Origin: Propionibacteriaceae bacterium UBA5174
Lineage (GTDB): Bacteria > Actinomycetota > Actinomycetes > Propionibacteriales > Propionibacteriaceae
Reading direction: 5' to 3'
DNA length: 51,453 nt
Assembly (NCBI GenBank): GCA_002413345.1
Contig: DHWU01000045.1
Coordinates: 16,897 to 68,349, forward strand
Within the stretch, counting starts at the first letter, position 1. Each line of letters begins with the position of its first letter. This document shows positions 40,013 through 49,210 of the stretch, one piece after another. The position numbers and the translations under genes are program-made. The notes below the pieces were generated by a model, which worked only from the letters and a program-made list of their open reading frames with translations, did not search any database and had not been told where the DNA came from.

Positions 40013-42510
40013 CAGTCCACCGCCCAGGTGGTCTCAGCAGCTCGCCGGGTGGCCTGGCGAGTGAAGTGCCGTGCCGAAACCCGCTCCGTCAAACCCGCCA
40101 GGCTCGCAGCGAGCTGCTCCAAATGCGCAGCACTGGCGGTCTGGTCAGCGTCGACGAATTTCGCTACCACTTCCGCAATAGCTTCCGCTTGCGCGGCAAG
40201 TTTGGCGTCATCGATCAATCGCAGATCCTGAACCAAGCTGACCAGTTGGTAGGCCACCGATCGCGGATTGGCCTGATCGTGCACCAGTAGGTCCAAGACC
40301 GATTCCCAGCCGGTCCCCGGCCCAGTTCCCGCGGCCAACCTCCGACGATGGGTGATTATGCTTTCCCCAGCCCGTAGCACGGCCTCGGCAGCCAACTCCG
40401 CCCACGGCCCGTGCACTGGCACTGATCTCGGCTCGGTCACCAAGGTGTAGCGCAACAGCTTCACCGTGTGCGCGGCTCGTTCGACTCGGCAGCCAGCGTC
40501 CAGGAAGGCCCATGATGAATCACGGACCATCGATTGGGCCATCACCCCGGCATAGGCGAGCAACGATTCCAAGACATCGGCCAGCAGTTGCTGCAGACCA
40601 ACCGAGTCAGCTGGTTCGGTGGCCAAGGTTCGTTCCAGGCGGTTGAAGATGCTCCAAATGTCAACACTGAGCAGATCGCGAACTTCCTGGGCTTCGGCGA
40701 TCAGACGGCTCACGCTGTGATGCACCCCACCCGGGGTGGCTTCGTCCAAGGTGATCCTGGCCAAGTACCCGATGTTGCTCTCGCCAATATCGCGTTCACA
40801 ACCGGTGATACCGCTCACCGCGCGAAGTACCAGGGACAACGCCGCCGCCCCTGAAGAGCCCGCATGAGAGCCAAAATCCTCGGCCAAGTCGTCGGCGACC
40901 TTGAGCAGCCGTGCAGTGCTCTCGGCGCGCTCAGCCAGCCGTCCGATCCGCATCAGGGTGCGGGCCACCCGCGGCGGCACTGCGGCCTGCCGGGCCACCG
41001 ACAGCCGGGGACGCGCCAGTTCAGCAGACCCCAGCTGGGCAGCCGCTGGCACCCAAACATCTTTAGCCAAGGCATCGGCAACGCGGGAGACTGTGTCACT
41101 GTCGATCGAGCCGGCCACTCGACCCAACCCGCCCGGCAGGAACCGGTAACCATCCGAAGTGGACACCCCGAAACTGCGCAGCACGAACCGGCGAGGCTCC
41201 AACCCAGCACTGGTCACAACTGGGGCTGTAGACAGCTCGATCGGCTCCTGGCCGCACCAGGCCCACGGCTCGGCTTGAATCTGCGAAACCAGCTCGGCAC
41301 GTTCGGCCTCGCTGAGTAACCACCCGTATCGAACCGGTATCCCCGCTTGCCGAGCAACTGGTTTGATCACCAACCGCTCGAGGTTGGTCAACACCTGTTG
41401 TCGCCCCGATCGCTCACCACACCACCAGGTCTGCGCCGAAGCCAACTGCAACTCCTCGCCAAGCAACTCGGTGCACAGCCGCGGGAGGTACGCAATCAGG
41501 GCTGGGTTGTCCAATACCGCGACTCCCACCGGGTTAGCGACGGTGACCTGTCGGCGTCTGGTCGCCTCGATCAATCCGGGAACGCCAATCTCGGAATCAC
41601 TGCGGAATTCCAACGGATCGGCCAAAGCATCGTCCACTCGACGCAAGATCACGTCAACCGGGGCCAATCCGTCGCCTGCGCGCAGCCAGACCCGGCCTTG
41701 GCTGACCACCAAGTCATCGGCTTCGGCCAGCGGAAAGCCCAACAAGGTGGCCAAGAAGCCGTGATCGAAGGCCGACCGACTCCCTGTCCCGGGCGACAGC
41801 AGCACCACCCTTGGGGTTTCAGCTGCGTCCGGTGCCGCGTCCAACAAGGTGCCGGTGAGGGAGAGGAAGAATCCACGAAGGCGGGCCAAATCACTACGCC
41901 GATGCAAGCTGGCCAGCACTTTGCTGACCACCCTGCGGTTCGCCATCGCCCAGGCAGCGCCGGTCGGGGTCTGGGTCCGATCCGAGATCGCTAGCCAGTT
42001 GCCGGACGCATCCCGACCCAGATCGGTGGCCGTCAGCATCAGATTGGGCCTATTGGTGTCCAAAGTGCCGTCCACACTTCGAGCGAATCCCGGGTGGGCC
42101 AAGATTGCGGCTGGCGGTAGTAGTTTTCGCCGCAGCAAGGTGCGGTCCGAATACAGATCGGTGAGCACCGCATCAAGCAGGCGGGCGCGTTGAGCCAAGC
42201 CCGTTTCGAGCGTTGACCACTCCGCGGCGGCCAACGGCAACGGCAACGGATCGACCACCCAATTGCGGGCCCCGTCGGCACCACCGGCACCGTGACTGAT
42301 GCCATCGGCGGCCACCTGATTGCGCACCGCCTCCCGAGCGGCCAACAGGCCCGGGCGCCCCATGGATTCGATGGTTTCGCTAAGCGCTTCGGCTTGCGCC
42401 CGCACCCCCGTGTCGGTGACCAACTCATCAAAACAGCCACGGGCCGGATGAGCCCGATAGGCGTCGATGATCGGGCTGGAGAGCTCGGGCACCGTCGCGG
42501 ACATGGGCAT
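40012..42510 (-). CDS. Circularly permuted ATP-grasp / Alpha-E fusion protein
   Basis: Predicted 832-residue protein in two parts. The N-terminal ~480 residues match the circularly permuted ATP-grasp family, with AYRAHPARGCFDELV, LDAVLTDLYSDRTLLRRKLLPPA, VLLSPGTGSRSAFDHGFLA and RQQVLTNLERLVIKPVARQAG (ATP-grasp lysine region). The C-terminal ~300 residues are an Alpha-E helical domain beginning VARTLMRIGRLAERAESTARLLK. In many bacteria these are separate genes. I start at ATG 42510; the open frame to 42801 reads into the pyc promoter and coding region. Predicted amide-ligase chemistry; substrate unknown. Confidence 0.9.
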   Translation of the reverse strand: MPMSATVPELSSPIIDAYRAHPARGCFDELVTDTGVRAQAEALSETIESMGRPGLLAAREAVRNQVAADGISHGAGGADGARNWVVDPLPLPLAAAEWSTLETGLAQRARLLDAVLTDLYSDRTLLRRKLLPPAAILAHPGFARSVDGTLDTNRPNLMLTATDLGRDASGNWLAISDRTQTPTGAAWAMANRRVVSKVLASLHRRSDLARLRGFFLSLTGTLLDAAPDAAETPRVVLLSPGTGSRSAFDHGFLATLLGFPLAEADDLVVSQGRVWLRAGDGLAPVDVILRRVDDALADPLEFRSDSEIGVPGLIEATRRRQVTVANPVGVAVLDNPALIAYLPRLCTELLGEELQLASAQTWWCGERSGRQQVLTNLERLVIKPVARQAGIPVRYGWLLSEAERAELVSQIQAEPWAWCGQEPIELSTAPVVTSAGLEPRRFVLRSFGVSTSDGYRFLPGGLGRVAGSIDSDTVSRVADALAKDVWVPAAAQLGSAELARPRLSVARQAAVPPRVARTLMRIGRLAERAESTARLLKVADDLAEDFGSHAGSSGAAALSLVLRAVSGITGCERDIGESNIGYLARITLDEATPGGVHHSVSRLIAEAQEVRDLLSVDIWSIFNRLERTLATEPADSVGLQQLLADVLESLLAYAGVMAQSMVRDSSWAFLDAGCRVERAAHTVKLLRYTLVTEPRSVPVHGPWAELAAEAVLRAGESIITHRRRLAAGTGPGTGWESVLDLLVHDQANPRSVAYQLVSLVQDLRLIDDAKLAAQAEAIAEVVAKFVDADQTASAAHLEQLAASLAGLTERVSARHFTRQATRRAAETTWAVD

Positions 42511-42627
42511 CACGATACCGACTACGGCGTTACGTACTTGGGTCGAACCCCTCCTCAGGTGGGGAAAAGCGTCCGCGATCCAGCCGCCGTGCCGAAATCT
42601 GCGGCCAGCCGCGCCCCCGGGCGTCCA

Positions 42628-42674
42628 ACTTTGTAAGTGGGGGGTTACAAAGTCAGGGCTCTGGCCCATAAAGT
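42628..42674 (+). promoter_or_regulatory. pyc promoter overlapped by a perfect inverted repeat
   Basis: ACTTTGTAA (42628-42636) and TTACAAAGT (42645-42653) are exact reverse complements with an 8-nt G-rich spacer. The right arm contains TTACAA, a plausible -35, followed after 18 nt by TAAAGT (42669-42674) as -10. A protein bound here would cover the -35 of pyc and could affect the divergent ATP-grasp gene. The regulator is unknown. Confidence 0.65.
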
Positions 42675-42703
42675 GCGCCATCCCCTGAATCAAGGAGAAG
42701 TGC

Positions 42704-45700
42704 ATGTTCAGCAAAATCCTGGTAGCCAACCGCGGCGAAATCGCCGTGCGTGCCTTTCGCGCTGCCACCGAACTGGGCATCGGCACCGTCGCCGTGTTCA
42801 CCCACGAAGACCGTCACGCCGAGTTTCGGCTAAAGGCGGTTGAGTCCTATCAAATCGGTGAGCCCGGCCACCCGGTGCGCGCTTACCTCGATGTCGCCGG
42901 AATTGTCGCCGCGGCGCAACAGGCTGGGGCGGACGCGGTCTATCCCGGATACGGCTTTCTCTCCGAAAACCCAGACCTGGCCCAGGCCTGCGAAGACGCC
43001 GGAATCACCTTCATTGGGCCAACCCATGAAGTGCTGGAACTCACCGGCAACAAAGCCCGGGCCATCGCTGCAGCCAGGGAAGCTGGTTTGCCTACCTTGC
43101 GTGGCTCGGCACCGAGCGAGAATGTCGACGAGCTAATCGCTGCGGCCAGCGAAATCGGCTTTCCGGTATTCGTTAAGGCTGTATCGGGCGGTGGCGGACG
43201 CGGCATGCGCCGGGTTGAAACCGCCGCGGCGCTGCCAGCTGCGGTGGCCGAGGCGATGCGGGAGGCTTCTTCTGCCTTCGGCGATTCTCGGATGTACCTA
43301 GAAGAAGCCGTGGTGCGTCCGCGCCACATTGAAGTGCAGATTCTGGCTGATGGCAGCGGCGAGGTGATTCACCTCTTTGAGCGAGACTGTTCGGTGCAAC
43401 GTCGCCATCAAAAGGTGATCGAACAGGCACCAGCCCCCAATCTTGATCCTGCCCTGCGCGCCGAGATCTGCGACTCGGCAGTGCGATTCTGCCGCCACAT
43501 CGGCTACCGCAATGCTGGCACCGTGGAGTTCCTGTTAGGTGAGGACGGTCGGTTCGTCTTCATCGAGATGAACCCGCGCATTCAGGTGGAACACACCGTC
43601 ACTGAGGAAGTCACCGATGTTGACCTGGTGAGCTCTCAGATTCGGATCGCGGCTGGTGAAACTCTGGCCGATCTCGGGCTGAGCCAAGACACCATCACCG
43701 TGCGCGGCGCCGCCCTGCAGTGCCGGATCACCACTGAGGACCCCGCGAATGGCTTTCGTCCCGACACCGGAACCATCTCGGTCTACCGCACCCCCGGCGG
43801 AGCCGGCGTCCGGCTGGACGGTGGGGTGGTGTTCGCCGGATCCGAAGTTGGCGCCCACTTCGATTCGATGTTGGTCAAGCTCACCTGCCGAGCCAATGAC
43901 CTGCCTTCGGCAGCCCGGCGGGCCTACCGCGCGTTGAGCGAGTTTCGAGTACGGGGCATCTCGACCAACATCCCCTTCTTGGAAGCAGTGCTTTCCGATC
44001 CGGACTTCCTGGCCGGTAAGGCCAACACCTCCTTCATTGATGAGCGTCCACAGCTGCTGCATCACAGCTTCTCCGCCGACCGGGGCACCAAGTTGTTGAA
44101 CTACTTGTCGTGGGTGAGTGTGAACAAACCCAATGGCAGCTCGCGGATCTCGATCAATCCCCGCGAAAAGCTTCCGGCTCTGGCTCTGGAGGTGGCAGCA
44201 GCCGAGCCACCAGCCGGTTCACGACAACGCCTTCTCGAAGTTGGCCCAGCCCAGTGGGCGGCAGATCTTCGCGCTCAGAAGGCAGTGGCGGTCACCGACA
44301 CCACTTTCCGCGACGCTCACCAGTCGCTGCTGGCCACCCGAGTACGCACCCGCGATCTACTCGAGGCTGCACCGACCGTGGCCCGAATGTTGCCGGGGCT
44401 GTTCAGCGTCGAAGCCTGGGGCGGGGCCACCTACGACGTGGCCTTGCGATTCCTGAAGGAGGACCCTTGGCAGCGTTTGGAGAAGCTTCACGAAGCCATG
44501 CCAAACCTGCCGCTGCAGATGCTGCTGCGGGGCCGCAACACGGTGGGTTACACGCCCTACCCACTGGCAGTCACTGACGCTTTCGTCGACGAGGCTGCGC
44601 GCAGCGGGTTGGATGTGTTCCGGATCTTCGATTCGCTGAACTGTGTCGACCAGATGCGTCCGGCAATCGAGGCGGTGCTGAAGACCGACCACGCAGTGGC
44701 TGAGGCTGCGCTTTGCTACACCGGCGACATGCTCTCACCCAAAGAGACGCTTTACACCTTGGACTACTACCTAAAGCTGGCCGAAGACCTAGTCAACGCC
44801 GGGGCACATATCTTGGCAATCAAAGATATGGCTGGGCTGTTGCGAGCACCGGCGGCGACCAAGTTAGTCACCGCTTTGCGGGCCAATTTCGACCTGCCGG
44901 TACACCTACACACCCATGACACCGCTGGCGGCCAGTTGGCCACATTGTTGGCCGCAGTCGAGGCCGGGGTGGACGCGGTCGATGTCGCGGCGGCGTCCAT
45001 GGCTGGCACCACCTCGCAGGTTTCGATGTCGGCGCTGGTTGCTGCGCTTGAAGGCACCGAGCGGGCCACCGGCTTAAGCCTGGACGCGGTCACCGAGTTG
45101 GAGCCTTACTTCGAGCAGGTGCGCAATCTCTATGCACCGTTCGAGTCGGGGCTGCCTGGGCCGACCGGACGGGTCTATCACCACGAGATTCCCGGTGGGC
45201 AGCTGTCGAACCTGCGCCAGCAAGCGATTGCACTGGGGCTAGGCAACCGGTTCGAAGACATTGAGAATATGTACGCCGCGGCGAACAAGATTCTGGGCAA
45301 TATCGTGAAGGTGACGCCGTCTTCGAAGGTAGTTGGCGATCTCGCTCTGGCCTTGGTCAGCCGCAATGCCGATCCGACCGATTTCGAGGCCAACCCGAGT
45401 TCCTATGACATTCCCGATTCGGTGATCGGCTTCCTGAACGGCGATTTGGGTGACCCGCCCGGCGGCTGGCCAGAACCTTTCCGCACCAAGGCGTTGGCTG
45501 GACGGATCACCAAACCGGTGGTCACCGAGCTCACCGATGCCGACGCTGCCGCCCTAGTCAGCGAGCCGCGCCGCACGTTGAACCGGCTGTTGTTCCCTGG
45601 CCCAACCAAGGACTACGAGGATGCGGTCGCTGATTATTCCGAGCTCACCGTGTTGCCCACGCGCGAGTTCCTGCACGGCTTGAAACAAGGCGAAGAAGTT

Positions 45701-46090
45701 GAGGTGCCGCTCAAACGTGGCAAGAACCTGTTGCTGAAGATTTCGGCTATCGGCGATGCCGATGATCGGGGAATCCGTCAGGTGATGGGAGCGGTGAACG
45801 GCCAGATGCGGGTAGTCACCGTCCGCGATGAGTCGGTGACTTCCACCGAAGCGATCCGGGAACGCGCGGACGTTTCGGTGCCTGGACACGTGCCAGCCCC
45901 CTTTGCCGGGGTAGTCACCTTGATCGTCGAGGCCGGCCAGGAAGTGGCGGCCGGAGAGCAGGTCGCCACGATCGAGGCAATGAAGATGGAGGCCGCGATC
46001 ACCACCCCGGTTGCCGGGGTCGTCAAGCGATTGGTGATTGGCCATGCCCAAGCTGTTGAGGGCGGCGATCTGCTGGTTGAGATCGGCTAG
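42704..46090 (+). CDS. pyc: Pyruvate carboxylase
   Basis: Predicted 1128-residue biotin enzyme that makes oxaloacetate from pyruvate, bicarbonate and ATP. The biotin carboxylase domain (about 1-450) starts MFSKILVANRGEIAVRAFRA and has the glycine-rich loop VSGGGGRGMRRVE and FIEMNPRIQVEHTVTE. The carboxyltransferase domain (about 525-800) begins VTDTTFRDAHQSLLATRVRTRDL, with GGATYDVALRFL and HLHTHDTAGGQLATL. The PYC/OADA region follows, and the biotinyl domain ends with EAMKMEAAI; the biotin Lys is 1094. ATG 42704 follows AAGGAG. A terminator follows. Confidence 0.98.
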   Translation: MFSKILVANRGEIAVRAFRAATELGIGTVAVFTHEDRHAEFRLKAVESYQIGEPGHPVRAYLDVAGIVAAAQQAGADAVYPGYGFLSENPDLAQACEDAGITFIGPTHEVLELTGNKARAIAAAREAGLPTLRGSAPSENVDELIAAASEIGFPVFVKAVSGGGGRGMRRVETAAALPAAVAEAMREASSAFGDSRMYLEEAVVRPRHIEVQILADGSGEVIHLFERDCSVQRRHQKVIEQAPAPNLDPALRAEICDSAVRFCRHIGYRNAGTVEFLLGEDGRFVFIEMNPRIQVEHTVTEEVTDVDLVSSQIRIAAGETLADLGLSQDTITVRGAALQCRITTEDPANGFRPDTGTISVYRTPGGAGVRLDGGVVFAGSEVGAHFDSMLVKLTCRANDLPSAARRAYRALSEFRVRGISTNIPFLEAVLSDPDFLAGKANTSFIDERPQLLHHSFSADRGTKLLNYLSWVSVNKPNGSSRISINPREKLPALALEVAAAEPPAGSRQRLLEVGPAQWAADLRAQKAVAVTDTTFRDAHQSLLATRVRTRDLLEAAPTVARMLPGLFSVEAWGGATYDVALRFLKEDPWQRLEKLHEAMPNLPLQMLLRGRNTVGYTPYPLAVTDAFVDEAARSGLDVFRIFDSLNCVDQMRPAIEAVLKTDHAVAEAALCYTGDMLSPKETLYTLDYYLKLAEDLVNAGAHILAIKDMAGLLRAPAATKLVTALRANFDLPVHLHTHDTAGGQLATLLAAVEAGVDAVDVAAASMAGTTSQVSMSALVAALEGTERATGLSLDAVTELEPYFEQVRNLYAPFESGLPGPTGRVYHHEIPGGQLSNLRQQAIALGLGNRFEDIENMYAAANKILGNIVKVTPSSKVVGDLALALVSRNADPTDFEANPSSYDIPDSVIGFLNGDLGDPPGGWPEPFRTKALAGRITKPVVTELTDADAAALVSEPRRTLNRLLFPGPTKDYEDAVADYSELTVLPTREFLHGLKQGEEVEVPLKRGKNLLLKISAIGDADDRGIRQVMGAVNGQMRVVTVRDESVTSTEAIRERADVSVPGHVPAPFAGVVTLIVEAGQEVAAGEQVATIEAMKMEAAITTPVAGVVKRLVIGHAQAVEGGDLLVEIG

Positions 46091-46111
46091 TTTGCGTGGG
46101 TTAACCGTTAT

Positions 46112-46146
46112 CGGTGGTGGCTGCCAAGCAACTGCAACCACCACCG
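46112..46146 (+). terminator. Hairpin terminator after pyc
   Basis: CGGTGGTGG (46112-46120) pairs with CCACCACCG (46138-46146) over a 17-nt loop, about 20 nt after the pyc stop. Confidence 0.65.
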
Positions 46147-46228
46147 ATTCGGTTGGTCCAGTGGTCGAATCGAATTGGCTGCTGGACGCACCGATGCGGC
46201 GCGCCCAGTCTTGAGGCAGAGTTGGGCT

Positions 46229-47149
46229 ATGGCTGAACCCCCAACTCCCGAACCGGCCGCACCGGCCGCATTGGTGCTGCGCGGGCGGCGTTTTGACGCG
46301 GCCAACCCGGCAGTGATGGGGATCGTCAACCTCACCCCCGACTCGTTTTATGCGGCCGCCCGCTACGAACGCGCCGACGGTTTGGCTGCGGTTACTCAGA
46401 TGATCACCGAGGGTGCCGACCTGATTGATGTCGGCGGCGTGCGCGCTGGTCAAGAAGGTGGCGAGGTTAGCGTCGCCGACGAGGTCAAGCGGGTGCGTCC
46501 GTTTCTAATGGCGGTGCGCGAATTGCACCCCAACGCGATTTTGAGCCTGGACACCTGGCGCGCACCAGTTGCCGAAGCTTGCGCCGAAGCTGGGGTGGAT
46601 CTGATCAATGACACCTGGGCCGGCGCCGATCCTGAACTGGTGAGCGTGGCCGCCCAACTGGGCGCCGGTTACGTCGTCACCCACACCGGCGGGCTGCCAC
46701 CACGAACCGATCCGGTGGCGATCAGTTATGGCGATGATCCAGATGCGGTGGTGCGTGATGTGCTCGCCACACTGGCTGCCGGTGCCGCCAAAGCGGTGGC
46801 CGCCGGGGTGCTGCCCGAGCAGGTGCTGGTCGATCCGACCCTAGATTTCGGCAAGACCACTAAGCATTCGTTGCGGGTCTTGCGGGCCACGGCGGCGGTG
46901 GCGTCCCTCGGGTTTCCGGTGTTGCAGGCGCTCAGTCGCAAGGACTTCGTGGGGGAGACCCTCGATCTGCCAGTCGACGAACGCCTGTATGGCACTTTGG
47001 CCGCAACGGCGGTCGCTGGCTGGCTCGGCACGACGGTCTTCCGCGCCCATGATGTGGCCGCCACTCGGCAGGTGGTCGACATGGTGGCCTCGATCAGGGG
47101 CGATCGGCCGCCAGCATTGGCCGTTCGGGGAGAACCGAACCTGCGCTGA
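46229..47149 (+). CDS. Dihydropteroate synthase homologue, FolP2-like
   Basis: Predicted 306-residue TIM-barrel protein. VMGIVNLTPDSFYAAARYERADGL corresponds to the DHPS loop-1 signature MGxxNxTPDSFxDGG, but with the last residues changed. GADLIDVGGVRAGQEGGEVSVADE replaces the usual DVGGESTRPG loop. INDTWAG, THTGGLPP, VDPTLDFGKTTKHS and LQALSRKDFVG follow. The altered loops match the actinobacterial FolP2 group, whose mycobacterial member lacks normal DHPS activity. ATG 46229 is the first that avoids a long unlike extension. No other folate gene is adjacent, so the function is open. Confidence 0.85.
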   Translation: MAEPPTPEPAAPAALVLRGRRFDAANPAVMGIVNLTPDSFYAAARYERADGLAAVTQMITEGADLIDVGGVRAGQEGGEVSVADEVKRVRPFLMAVRELHPNAILSLDTWRAPVAEACAEAGVDLINDTWAGADPELVSVAAQLGAGYVVTHTGGLPPRTDPVAISYGDDPDAVVRDVLATLAAGAAKAVAAGVLPEQVLVDPTLDFGKTTKHSLRVLRATAAVASLGFPVLQALSRKDFVGETLDLPVDERLYGTLAATAVAGWLGTTVFRAHDVAATRQVVDMVASIRGDRPPALAVRGEPNLR

Positions 47150-47188
47150 CCTGCTGGTTTCGGTACTGAGTGGGCCTAACCTGTTGGC

Positions 47189-47821
47189 GTGGATCTCAAC
47201 GACATGCGTACCAGCTACGAACGCGACTCCCTCGATGAGGAGGCGGCTGGCAACCAGCCCGTGGTGCTGTTTGAAAAGTGGTTTGCGGCCGCACTCAAGG
47301 CCAAGGTGGCTGAGCCGAATGCGATGACTCTGGCCACCGTCGGGGTTGATGGGCGCCCGTCCACCCGGATCGTGCTGGTGAAGAGTTTCGATGCCGCTGG
47401 GGTGGTCTTCTACACCAATTACCACAGCCGCAAGGCCCGCGAGTTGGAGGTTAACCCGCAAGCCGCGCTGCAATTTCATTGGGTTTCACTGGAACGAGTC
47501 GTCCGGATTGAGGGCCGCGTTGAGCGCACCAGCGATGCAGAATCGGACGCCTACTTCGCTACCCGTCCGCTGGATTCCCGCCTTGGGGCGTGGGCATCGC
47601 CCCAAAGCGAGGTGATCCCCAACCGCGCGGTCTTGGTGACCAACGCGGCCAAGGCCGCTAGTGAGCATGGCCTGCATCCGCCGCGTCCAGCGCATTGGGG
47701 TGGCTATCGACTGGTTCCCGACACCTGGGAATTTTGGGCCGGACGTAAGTCTCGCCTACACGACCGGATCCGCTTTCGCCTAGTTGATGGGCTCTGGCTC
47801 AAGGAACGACTCGCTCCGTAA
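47189..47821 (+). CDS. pdxH: Pyridoxamine 5'-phosphate oxidase
   Basis: Predicted 210-residue FMN enzyme that oxidises pyridoxine or pyridoxamine phosphate to pyridoxal phosphate. Family blocks are NAMTLATVGVDGRPSTRIVLVKSFD, VFYTNYHSRKARELEVNPQAALQFHW, and the C-terminal HWGGYRLVPDTWEFWAGRKSRLHDRIRF with LWLKERLAP at the end. The start is GTG 47189 (VDLNDMRTSY). Length is normal. Confidence 0.96.
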   Translation: MDLNDMRTSYERDSLDEEAAGNQPVVLFEKWFAAALKAKVAEPNAMTLATVGVDGRPSTRIVLVKSFDAAGVVFYTNYHSRKARELEVNPQAALQFHWVSLERVVRIEGRVERTSDAESDAYFATRPLDSRLGAWASPQSEVIPNRAVLVTNAAKAASEHGLHPPRPAHWGGYRLVPDTWEFWAGRKSRLHDRIRFRLVDGLWLKERLAP

Positions 47822-47900
47822 GCATTAGAGACACCGCTGGGGAATCGGGCCCGGCTGGTTGCGGTTTGGACCGGAGTAACCAAGCTCAAGGAGAAACGCC

Positions 47901-48476
47901 GTGACCTATCGCATTGGCTATGTCATCGGCAGCCTGTCTGCCAACTCGATCAACCGACGCCTATCGAAGGCGTTGATCAAGCTTGCCCCCGCCGAACTGG
48001 AGTTCTTCGAGATCGGGATCGGCGATCTGCCGCTGTTCAACACCGACCTTGAGTCGGACCTACCCAAGTCAGTGGCGGCTTTCAAACAGGCCGTTGAGTC
48101 CGCCGATGGCCTGCTGATCGTTTCCCCGGAGTACAACCGCTCGATGCCTGGAGTGCTGAAGAATGCGCTCGATTGGGGATCGCGGCCCTACGGTCACAAC
48201 TCTTTTGCCCGCAAGCCAACCGCCCTATTGGGCGCCTCTCCTGGGGGCATCGGTACCGCGGTGATGCAGTCGGCGATGCGCACCGTACTAGGATTCTTGG
48301 ACGCACCCCAGATGACCTCGCCGGAGGGTTACATCACCTTCTCGGCCGAGGTATATGGCGAAGACGGCACTGTTCATAACGATGGCACCCGGGAATTCTT
48401 GAGCCACTATATGGCCGAGTATGCGGCCTTCGTTGCCCGCGTCTTGGCCGTCGCGGCACCTGGCCATATCGGCTAA
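47901..48476 (+). CDS. NADPH-dependent FMN reductase
   Basis: Predicted 191-residue flavodoxin-like reductase of the ChrR/azoreductase group. The phosphate loop is GSLSANSINRRLSKAL, and SPEYNRSMPGVLKNALDWGSRP is the flavin ring-binding block; LLGASPGGIGTAVMQ follows. It may reduce quinones, azo dyes or chromate; the natural substrate is not evident. The GTG start follows AAGGAGAAAC. Confidence 0.93.
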   Translation: MTYRIGYVIGSLSANSINRRLSKALIKLAPAELEFFEIGIGDLPLFNTDLESDLPKSVAAFKQAVESADGLLIVSPEYNRSMPGVLKNALDWGSRPYGHNSFARKPTALLGASPGGIGTAVMQSAMRTVLGFLDAPQMTSPEGYITFSAEVYGEDGTVHNDGTREFLSHYMAEYAAFVARVLAVAAPGHIG

Positions 48477-48498
48477 CCAGGCCCGCGCCAACCACTTC

Positions 48499-48522
48499 GG
48501 TCCCGGCTAAACCCCCGGGACC
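48499..48522. terminator. Short bidirectional hairpin over convergent gene ends
   Basis: GGTCCCGG (48499-48506) and CCGGGACC (48515-48522) form an 8-bp stem with an 8-nt loop, overlapping the stop codon of the HAD gene on the minus strand. Confidence 0.55.
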
Positions 48523-49106
48523 TGCAGGCTGCGCAGTCTCTGGCGCAACGCCCCATAGGTGTCGGTGGCCGCAAACAGCACCGAGTTGAGCCCGCAAGCC
48601 CGCGCGCCGCGAACGTTGCGTCCTAGGTCGTCAACGAAGACCACCTCAGCTGGGGCCAACTGCAGCGCGTCCAGGACTTTGGCGAAGTAGGCGGCGTCCG
48701 GCTTAGCCACGCCGAGTTCGAAAGAGTAGAACTGCCGGTCGAAATAGTCGCCATAGGGCAGATTGGCCTGCATCCAATGGCCCCGGTAGCTGTGCTGATT
48801 TGTGGTCAATGCCGTGACCACTCCTGCCTCGCGAACCCGGCGCACCAAGTTCAGCATGTGGGTGTCGAGGTGGATTCGGCACCACACCTCGATTACCTCA
48901 TCTGGGGTGATCGACAGCCCCCGCCGGGAGATCACTTCGGCGACCTGATCACGCAGATCGGCTTGTCCAGCCACCGCCGGGCGTTCGGCCACGAACAAGT
49001 CTGCGGCGAAGGCTGGCCCGTCCCCAAGCTCAGCGAAGCTGTTCACCCAACCCCGCTGCGGGTATTGCATAACCCCGTCGGCATCCATTAATAACGCGCG
49101 GATCAT
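48507..49106 (-). CDS. HAD-superfamily hydrolase (subfamily IA)
   Basis: Predicted 199-residue hydrolase. Motif I is LLMDADGVMQYP (nucleophile Asp with DxD), motif II ALTTNQ, motif III GVAKPDAAYF and motif IV VVFVDDLGRNVRGARACG. A helical C1 cap lies between motifs I and II. ATG 49106 is preceded by GAAGGAACC; the longer open frame to 49139 has no better site. Substrate unknown. Confidence 0.9.
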   Translation of the reverse strand: MIRALLMDADGVMQYPQRGWVNSFAELGDGPAFAADLFVAERPAVAGQADLRDQVAEVISRRGLSITPDEVIEVWCRIHLDTHMLNLVRRVREAGVVTALTTNQHSYRGHWMQANLPYGDYFDRQFYSFELGVAKPDAAYFAKVLDALQLAPAEVVFVDDLGRNVRGARACGLNSVLFAATDTYGALRQRLRSLQVPGV

Positions 49107-49210
49107 GGCGGTTCCTTCGGCAGTTGGGTTAGCTCCCATGCTGCCACCTCACACACTGCCCCGAGGCTATTCGGCAGCTCCGACCCCAGCGCGCCCACCC
49201 GAGGCGGGGC

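Noticed and set aside
42511..42801. N-terminal extension of the ATP-grasp/Alpha-E reading frame
   Set aside because: It runs antisense into the start of pyc and across the shared promoter; family similarity begins after ATG 42510.
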